Shown: positions 22,395-27,489 of the stretch, in pieces
Position numbering within the stretch: the first letter of the stretch is position 1
How the letters are laid out: the number at the start of each line of letters is the position of its first letter
From: a virus
Reading direction: 5' to 3' (one strand)
DNA length: 27,489 nt
IMG/VR virus record: IMGVR_UViG_3300020183_003769
Coordinates: 1 to 27,489 of that record
The notes under the pieces: model-generated
Told to the model about the DNA's origin: nothing
Seen by the model: the letters and a program-made list of their open reading frames with translations, nothing else
Databases searched by the model: none
Made by a program: the position numbers and the translations under genes

Positions 22395-22640
22395 ATGGCA
22401 ATAGTTAAAGAAGAAATAAAAGGAACTAAAATTATAAATGAAATACAATCTAGTAATTTGGTAAAAACGGAATATGATACCGAAACAAAAATGTTGGTAG
22501 CTGAATTTAAGAATGGTATAAAATACCAATATTCTGATGTACCTCATCAATTATACACCCAATTTAGAATGTCACCATCACAAGGATCATTCTTTAATAC
22601 TAAAATATCAAAAATATTTAAATACCAAAAATTAACTTAA
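22395..22640 (+). CDS. KTSC domain protein
   Basis: 81 residues. SSNLVKTEYDTETKMLVAEF, then NGIKYQYSDVPHQLYTQF and GSFFNTKISKIFKYQK, fit the small KTSC domain (named for lysyl-tRNA-synthetase C-terminus-like context), which is frequent in phages and in bacterial unknown proteins. A TATTTAT box lies at 22373, 16 bp before the start. Function unknown, probably nucleic-acid related by family context. Confidence 0.85.
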   Translation: MAIVKEEIKGTKIINEIQSSNLVKTEYDTETKMLVAEFKNGIKYQYSDVPHQLYTQFRMSPSQGSFFNTKISKIFKYQKLT

Positions 22641-22682
22641 TTTAGTTGTATTAAGTATTTATTATTGAATTAAAAATTTAAA

Positions 22683-23414
22683 ATGGACAATAAGATATTA
22701 CGTAGTTTTATCCCAAAAACCTCACTAAACCCAAAGATTTGGGAGAAGGATGGGGGTACTGTAAAAATGAAACGTGATGTGAGGGACAAATTATTGGAAA
22801 TAGCTTATCAATTTATTGAGTTTTTAGATGTTGATATTGTAGTTACAGACATAATTTTAACAGGGTCTTTATCAAATTATAATTGGTCCAGATATTCAGA
22901 TTTTGATTTACATGTGGTTGTTAATTTATCCCAATATAATGAAAAACAAATAGATCTATACGAGAAATTCTTTAACCTAAAAAAAATATTGTTTAACCAA
23001 AAACACGATATAAAGTTATTTGGGTACGAGGTTGAGTTATATGTTCAGAATGAGGTTGAGGCTCATTTTAGTAGTGGTGTTTATTCAGTATTGTATGATG
23101 ATTGGTCAAATAGACCAAAAAAGGAAAGCGTGAATATTGATAGGAGACTTTTAAAGAAAAAAACAAAACAATGGATGAGTATTATTGATGACGTTATTGA
23201 AAATATCGGTGATGAGGATTTGGAGACGGCTAAGGAGTTACTATCAAAATATAAAGACAAGCTTAAAAAATACAGAACTTCGGGGTTGGAAAGTGGTGGT
23301 GAGTATTCGGTGGAAAATCTAGTGTTTAAAATATTAAGAAGGAACGGGTATATTGAGAAACTACACGACGCGTCAATAGGTTTGTTGGATGATAGATTGT
23401 CCATGAATCAATAA
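22683..23414 (+). CDS. Nucleotidyltransferase-fold protein
   Basis: 243 residues. ILTGSLSNYNWSRYSDFDLHVVV (about 58-79) is the GS...DxD pattern of the pol-beta-like nucleotidyltransferase fold; VELYVQ further on is where a third acidic residue would be. The C-terminal part is a charged helical region (KELLSKYKDKLKKYR) and ends DDRLSMNQ. It might transfer a nucleotide to RNA, protein or a drug, or be a structural relative that lost activity. Located just upstream of the virion-like operon; a TATTTAT box lies at 22656. Confidence 0.75.
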   Translation: MDNKILRSFIPKTSLNPKIWEKDGGTVKMKRDVRDKLLEIAYQFIEFLDVDIVVTDIILTGSLSNYNWSRYSDFDLHVVVNLSQYNEKQIDLYEKFFNLKKILFNQKHDIKLFGYEVELYVQNEVEAHFSSGVYSVLYDDWSNRPKKESVNIDRRLLKKKTKQWMSIIDDVIENIGDEDLETAKELLSKYKDKLKKYRTSGLESGGEYSVENLVFKILRRNGYIEKLHDASIGLLDDRLSMNQ

Positions 23415-23489
23415 TTTATAATTTAAATAGTATAATACCATTTATCGATATATTTATTAAGAAAAAATAATTATTTAAAAAAATATACT

Positions 23490-24881
23490 ATGTCAGGATT
23501 AAGACCAATTGGAAGTGAAAAACTTGAGGGTATGGATAAAATCAAGCGTATTATGGAAATCGCTAGATATAATGAAAATACACCGTCAAGACTTAATGAG
23601 AGTGAATCAACAGAATATAAGTTGTCATTATCTGACGGGAATCAATATGAAATCGTAAAAGAAAAACAAGGATATATCATAAAAAAATCAATCAATGAAT
23701 CCACTTCGGATTATATTGAACCGATGAAAAATAGGAAGTATTATTCATCGTATTCCCAGGCACTTAAAAAATTAAATTTAATGGCCAAAGAGTTTAATAT
23801 GTTATATGAAAACTCTGAAGGTACTTCTCTATTTTCAGAGCAAAAAAAAAAGTTTAAACTAAAATTACCAAAAACAAAATCAAGTGAGTCTCCAGTAGCT
23901 TCACCGGAACCAGTAGCTTCACCGGAACCAGTAGCTTCACCGGAACCAGTAGCTTCACCGGAACCAGTAGCTTCACCGGAACCAGTAGCTTCACCGGAAC
24001 CAGTAGCTTCACCAGAGCTCCCACCAATGGAAGGGGGGGATGTTCCACCAATGGGTGATCTTGATACTAGTGAAAAACCGTCAGACGCTTCAGACACCTA
24101 TGACGACATGGGGTCATCCTCAACGTCAGATGGTTACGATGACGACATGGGGTCAAAAAAAGACGGTAAGGTATCAATGAAATTGATTCAAAAATTAATT
24201 GGTAAATCAGCACAAAAAATAAGAGCTTATTTATCCAAAGATGATATGGATTCCAATGATACAAAATACATAATCAATTCGATATTATCAGCTTTGGATC
24301 TTTCATCTTTAGATGAAGATGATGTTGATGAAATTATATCTAGACTGGAAGGTTCGGAAGAAGATGATGAAGACGATTTGGGTATCGATGACGAGGAGGA
24401 TATTGATTTTGGTGATGAGAATATGGATAATAGTGAAGAGCCGTCCGAACCTTCGGGAGAGGTAGCTGAAACTTATGACACATATGTTGACTCTTTTAAT
24501 GATTACATGGGTGGAGCTTACTCCAATGGGTTAATGAATGAGATGGGTGATGAAAATGAATATCCACGACATGGTGCTAGACAGAAAATTAGAAGGTATC
24601 CACATGAAAAACACGAAACAATGTATGAGTCAATAATAGATAAGGTTATTAATAAACACATTAATGAGACTGAAATTAAAGTCTCAAAGTCAAAAACAAT
24701 TAACAAGACAAAAGAAAAAATTGTAAACCTTTCTGAGTCTATTAGACAAGAAAGATCGGCTTTAAAATTTTTAGAAAAAAATCCAGAGTCTTTTTTAGTC
24801 GGGTCAACAAGTAAAGGTAATTTATTATTTAAAACCGGATTAAAGGAAAATAAAATAACCCCAGATGGGAAGGTGTTATGA
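23490..24881 (+). CDS. Virion-type protein with PVASPE repeats
   Basis: 463 residues. Starts with a helix KLEGMDKIKRIMEIARYNEN and a short beta domain; from about residue 135 it has seven PVASPE repeats, then acidic low complexity (DDDMGSKKDG, EEDDEDDLGIDDEEDIDFGD). The C-terminal part (SESIRQERSALKFLEKNPESF) is helical. The extended Pro-rich hinge and acidic middle fit an assembly or virion-scaffold type protein, but I recognise no family. It ends with ATGA overlapping the next gene, so it heads an operon of four genes. TATTTAT at 23451. Confidence 0.75.
   Translation: MSGLRPIGSEKLEGMDKIKRIMEIARYNENTPSRLNESESTEYKLSLSDGNQYEIVKEKQGYIIKKSINESTSDYIEPMKNRKYYSSYSQALKKLNLMAKEFNMLYENSEGTSLFSEQKKKFKLKLPKTKSSESPVASPEPVASPEPVASPEPVASPEPVASPEPVASPEPVASPELPPMEGGDVPPMGDLDTSEKPSDASDTYDDMGSSSTSDGYDDDMGSKKDGKVSMKLIQKLIGKSAQKIRAYLSKDDMDSNDTKYIINSILSALDLSSLDEDDVDEIISRLEGSEEDDEDDLGIDDEEDIDFGDENMDNSEEPSEPSGEVAETYDTYVDSFNDYMGGAYSNGLMNEMGDENEYPRHGARQKIRRYPHEKHETMYESIIDKVINKHINETEIKVSKSKTINKTKEKIVNLSESIRQERSALKFLEKNPESFLVGSTSKGNLLFKTGLKENKITPDGKVL
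23892..24017 (+). repeat. Seven tandem 18-bp repeats (PVASPE codons)
   Basis: CCAGTAGCTTCACCGGAA repeated seven times, the last with two changes. The unit is a multiple of three, so slippage would change copy number without breaking the frame. The opposite strand has long open frames here only because of the repeat. Confidence 0.95.
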
Positions 24882-25285
24882 GTTATTTAATTTACATAAA
24901 TAAATTAGGCCCAAATTATAAGGGTGATAATATATATGAATTTATATTTTCGGATACCTTGGAGGTTTGGGGTGAGAATTGGGAATCAAAACCAGCAAAT
25001 GGGTACCCGAGTCCTCCGGACATTGACCACATAAGAAAGGTTGGTTTATTAACTAATGAAAAGGTGACATTGGAGTTGGTTCAAGACTCTGATGTTTTTT
25101 CACTAATAGATTCGATGGATGGTGTATTAGCTTTAGGGTGGGAAATGGACTCCGGAGATATTGATTTTTTATTAACAAAAAGGATGGTTTTTAGATTTGG
25201 AGATACTGAGTCTGAAATAAAAGATAAATTATACGAAAGAGATATCGTATTAGAATTTGAAAAAAAAACGGTGTATGAGAACTAA
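24878..25285 (+). CDS. Unknown virion-operon protein
   Basis: 135 residues, starting MSYLIYINKLGPNYKGDNIY in an ATGA overlap with the previous gene. It contains the conserved-looking EVWGENWESKPANGYPSPPD, then a acidic, beta-rich part (VFSLIDSMDGVLALGWEMDS). No family recognised. Its C-terminus overlaps the start of the next gene by 11 bases. Tight packing argues for a role in the same assembly as its neighbours. Confidence 0.75.
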   Translation: MSYLIYINKLGPNYKGDNIYEFIFSDTLEVWGENWESKPANGYPSPPDIDHIRKVGLLTNEKVTLELVQDSDVFSLIDSMDGVLALGWEMDSGDIDFLLTKRMVFRFGDTESEIKDKLYERDIVLEFEKKTVYEN

Positions 25286-26165
25286 AAAAGATATAATGAA
25301 CTTAATCAAAAATGGTTTGAAGATTGAGACCATATCTAGATTAACCGAATCTCAGATTAAAACATTATCTGAAAAATTCAATAAAAGGGAAGTTGATGAG
25401 GTTGTTACCAAAATAACAACCACAATAACTCAGTACCAAACTGACCAAAATAAAGACGCTGAAATACCTATTGATTCAGGTACGAAAACTGTGGCTGTTT
25501 CGGGGACACAGACTCCAGGTAAAACGACACTAACACCAATGAAAGAGGGTGAAGTTACTGAGAGATTTGAATCAAAAGCTCAACAAGGTTTATTTTGGGC
25601 TAAGTGTAACAAATCAAAAGGTAAAGAAAAAAAGAAGTGGTGTGATATGGCAAGAGAATTCTCAGACAGTACAACCGAAAAGGAGTATGAAGATATGCCA
25701 AAAAAGAAACACCCAGAAAAAACAGTAAAATATAATAAGAAAAAAGAAAAATCCAAAGTTGAGGAACAACTAGAAAATGAAATCGTTAAATTAATTGAGG
25801 GTCATGTGAACCCGTCAATGACTAAAGGAGATCTTATTAAAGTAATTTTAGAAAAAACAAAAAAAGAAGACTCAATGGTGTTGAGAAGACCAAAAAAAAT
25901 GACTATGTTTTCAAAAGATAAAGGAAAAGAAATGAAAACAATGGACAAACCAATCGGTAAAATGTTTAGTATGGGTGGTGAAATGGGAGAAAACACAGAA
26001 ACCGCTCCAGTAAAACCAGGTACAAAAGAAAAAACTAAACCGGGAAAAGATAAAAACCCATTTAAAAGGCCTGGACCAAAAGAAAATCCAAAAGCTAAAA
26101 AAGGTAAGGAGGAAAAGAAAAATGAGTTTATCTCAGTAATAAAACAAGCGTTAAATTTAATGTAA
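25275..26165 (+). CDS. Lysine-rich virion-type protein with LTExQI motif
   Basis: 296 residues from the ATG at 25275 (a TTG at 25257 is in frame but less likely). It opens MRTKKDIMNLIKNGLKIE and soon has SRLTESQIKTLSEKF, a form of the shared amphipathic motif. It carries FESKAQQGLFWAKCNKSKG with KKWCDMAREF, reminiscent of a small domain found in phage proteins that precede DUFs, then very basic low complexity (PKKKHPEKTVKYNKKKEKSK) and a Pro/Lys tail. Stop and next start overlap as TAATG. Basic nature suggests binding to DNA or acidic partners such as the 23490 protein. Confidence 0.75.
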   Translation: MRTKKDIMNLIKNGLKIETISRLTESQIKTLSEKFNKREVDEVVTKITTTITQYQTDQNKDAEIPIDSGTKTVAVSGTQTPGKTTLTPMKEGEVTERFESKAQQGLFWAKCNKSKGKEKKKWCDMAREFSDSTTEKEYEDMPKKKHPEKTVKYNKKKEKSKVEEQLENEIVKLIEGHVNPSMTKGDLIKVILEKTKKEDSMVLRRPKKMTMFSKDKGKEMKTMDKPIGKMFSMGGEMGENTETAPVKPGTKEKTKPGKDKNPFKRPGPKENPKAKKGKEEKKNEFISVIKQALNLM

Positions 26166-27489
26166 TGGGAAATAGAAATTTAGAAAGATTAATAAGAAAA
26201 ATCGTGAATGAAGCTCCGATCGAGTATGGAGATTATCCAGAAAGAATGCACCCAAGGACCCAACAAAGAATCGAAGATCCAGAGGGTATTTACGCTAAAA
26301 ACCGTGGATTTAAAGGTGGTGTTGGTGATGTTGAGAAAATGACAGAAAAACGATTTAAAGAAATTGTTGATTACGTTAAAAGATACTACGGTACCGAGGA
26401 AAACATAACCAATCCACAAGTTAAGAGAGCTATCCAAATGGAACAAATGATGTCCGTAAGACAGGTTATGGGTATCGAACCTAGTTATAGAGAGGAACTC
26501 AGAGATTTAGCTATGGAGATAGCGGCAAAGGAGGAAGGTTGGTTACCGTCAAATATGACAATGGAAGAAGCTATAGATGAGGGTGTTGTATCAAAAGAAA
26601 GAAAAGAAGGTGGGGTGGTTTATAAATTCGATTTTATAAACGTTTTAACTTTTCTAGGTGAACAAAGAATTGACCCGAATCAATTTCAGATGAAACCAAA
26701 AGAAATGAAAAAATTAGAATTACCTAAAAACTTTTCATTTGACGTTGATGAGTTAACACCAGATGAACAAAGACAACTTGAGATTGAGAAGAGAAATGTG
26801 ATAAACGCTATTATTCAGGGTAAAGGTAAACGTGGTCAATTCGCTTATCAAATGTATAAAGATAGATTGGATGAGATTGACCCATCGTTATATCCATTGT
26901 ATAATAAAATTATGGCAGCTAATGACTTAATGTATTTTACCGATGAGGATTTAATTGAAGCTTTGGGTGGTAACGCAGCTGGATCCGCTGGTAAAATGGA
27001 TGGTGATGAAGACGAGGACGAAGATGAAGGTGGGGGTGAGGAAAACGAGGAAAACGATACATATTTCGCGAATGGTATCATTTTCCCAATCCTATTACAT
27101 GAATTATTTAAGACATTTTCAATTGTAACCTCAAGAGCACAGTGGTCGGACATGGACCTTGGTATGGCTCAGGATGTTATTGGTCAAACTGATACAATGG
27201 CAAATGAACCTATGAATTTCCGTGTTGGAGCTGAGTTAGTTCGGAAAATAAGATTGTTACTTCCGGACGAATTAACAACAGATCCTGAAGGTAAAAAATA
27301 TTATCCGTTTTTTGAACAAATTTTATATAGTGTACCCGCTGAATCTTTTTTACGTGATATCATATCAAATGTGGTTTCTAACAATAGGGAAGATAATCAA
27401 AAAGCTAGTAGAAAATTTTCAGAAATATTACAACAAGCTAAGGAGCAATATAGACAATACAAAGAGGGTAATGATGATGACGATGAGTA
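26165..27489 (+). CDS. Large virion-type protein, 3' end outside the window
   Basis: At least 441 residues, open to the last base. It starts MGNRNLERLIRKIVNEAPIE, the same helix type as at 6285 and 10751. Later segments include MTEKRFKEIVDYVKRYYG, DFINVLTFLGEQRIDPNQF, RGQFAYQMYKDRLDEIDPSL, an acidic break (GDEDEDEDEGG, about residue 280), then FPILLHELFKTFSIVTSRAQ and MDLGMAQDVIGQTDTMANEP. Mostly helical, with no enzyme motif. The last gene of the coupled operon in this window. A structural or portal-like role is possible but not shown. Confidence 0.75.
   Translation, partial: MGNRNLERLIRKIVNEAPIEYGDYPERMHPRTQQRIEDPEGIYAKNRGFKGGVGDVEKMTEKRFKEIVDYVKRYYGTEENITNPQVKRAIQMEQMMSVRQVMGIEPSYREELRDLAMEIAAKEEGWLPSNMTMEEAIDEGVVSKERKEGGVVYKFDFINVLTFLGEQRIDPNQFQMKPKEMKKLELPKNFSFDVDELTPDEQRQLEIEKRNVINAIIQGKGKRGQFAYQMYKDRLDEIDPSLYPLYNKIMAANDLMYFTDEDLIEALGGNAAGSAGKMDGDEDEDEDEGGGEENEENDTYFANGIIFPILLHELFKTFSIVTSRAQWSDMDLGMAQDVIGQTDTMANEPMNFRVGAELVRKIRLLLPDELTTDPEGKKYYPFFEQILYSVPAESFLRDIISNVVSNNREDNQKASRKFSEILQQAKEQYRQYKEGNDDDDE

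Noticed and set aside
23741-24097. Minus-strand frame with GEATGS repeats
   Set aside because: It is the antisense image of the PVASPE repeat; an 18-bp repeat opens several frames at once.
1-27489. CRISPR array
   Set aside because: The only regular tandem repeat is the in-frame 18-bp array at 23892-24017, with no spacers.

Overview
The window is AT-rich and reads as part of a large tailed-phage genome (or prophage) whose host is probably in the Bacteroidota. Phage signs are an endolysin, a holin-like peptide, an M23 hydrolase, virion-type operons, tRNAs, a tmRNA and HNH endonucleases. Host signs are promoters of the form TTG-N19/20-TAnnTTTG, few Shine-Dalgarno sequences with A-rich leaders before ATG instead, and a ClpC-type ATPase that resembles Bacteroidota ClpC. 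No database search was possible; family names rest on motifs read by eye.

Layout. 1-1700: end of a truncated gene plus a second unknown gene, then a terminator. 1734-5118: surface-glycan type operon (glycosyltransferase, SAM methyltransferase, double glycosyltransferase); the two glycosyltransferases share a C-terminal tail. 5120-7420: small genes, tRNA-Arg(UCU), a DUF2927-like exported protein and a lipoprotein. 7430-8870: stable-RNA region with a leader-peptide/attenuator-like element, a host-like promoter, a boxA-like sequence, tRNAs (Leu-UAG-like, Asp, Leu-UAA, Met/Ile-CAU), unusual structured elements and a frameshifted HNH gene. 8885-14418: lysis and cell-wall genes (two minus-strand genes, a frameshifted HExxH peptidase, holin, TM-GAF protein, M23 peptidase). 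14423-15660: a small gene, then a promoter-to-terminator unit of about 970 nt that is non-coding and highly structured. 15736-17254: a small lipoprotein, an HNH endonuclease, and a minus-strand tmRNA gene interrupted in its T-loop by a group I intron. 17315-22310: two acidic proteins, an M20-like peptidase and a ClpC-like ATPase. 22395-27489: KTSC protein, nucleotidyltransferase-fold protein and a tightly packed operon of virion-like proteins, the last running off the window.

How it fits together. Three stable-RNA units (tRNA cluster, large RNA, tmRNA) each have a host-like promoter followed by GTTCTTTGA, a boxA-like sequence of the kind found in Bacteroidota rRNA leaders, so the phage appears to express long untranslated RNAs the way the host expresses rRNA. 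Many virion, lysis and enzyme genes instead have a TATTTAT box 14-33 bp before the start codon, suggesting a second, perhaps late, promoter class. Several proteins share an amphipathic N-terminal segment (LTExxLxxLIxxIIxE type) that could be a virion or assembly targeting signal. The strongest candidates for new biology are the intron-split phage tmRNA, the giant structured RNA, and the tRNA region with its attenuator and tRNA-like element.
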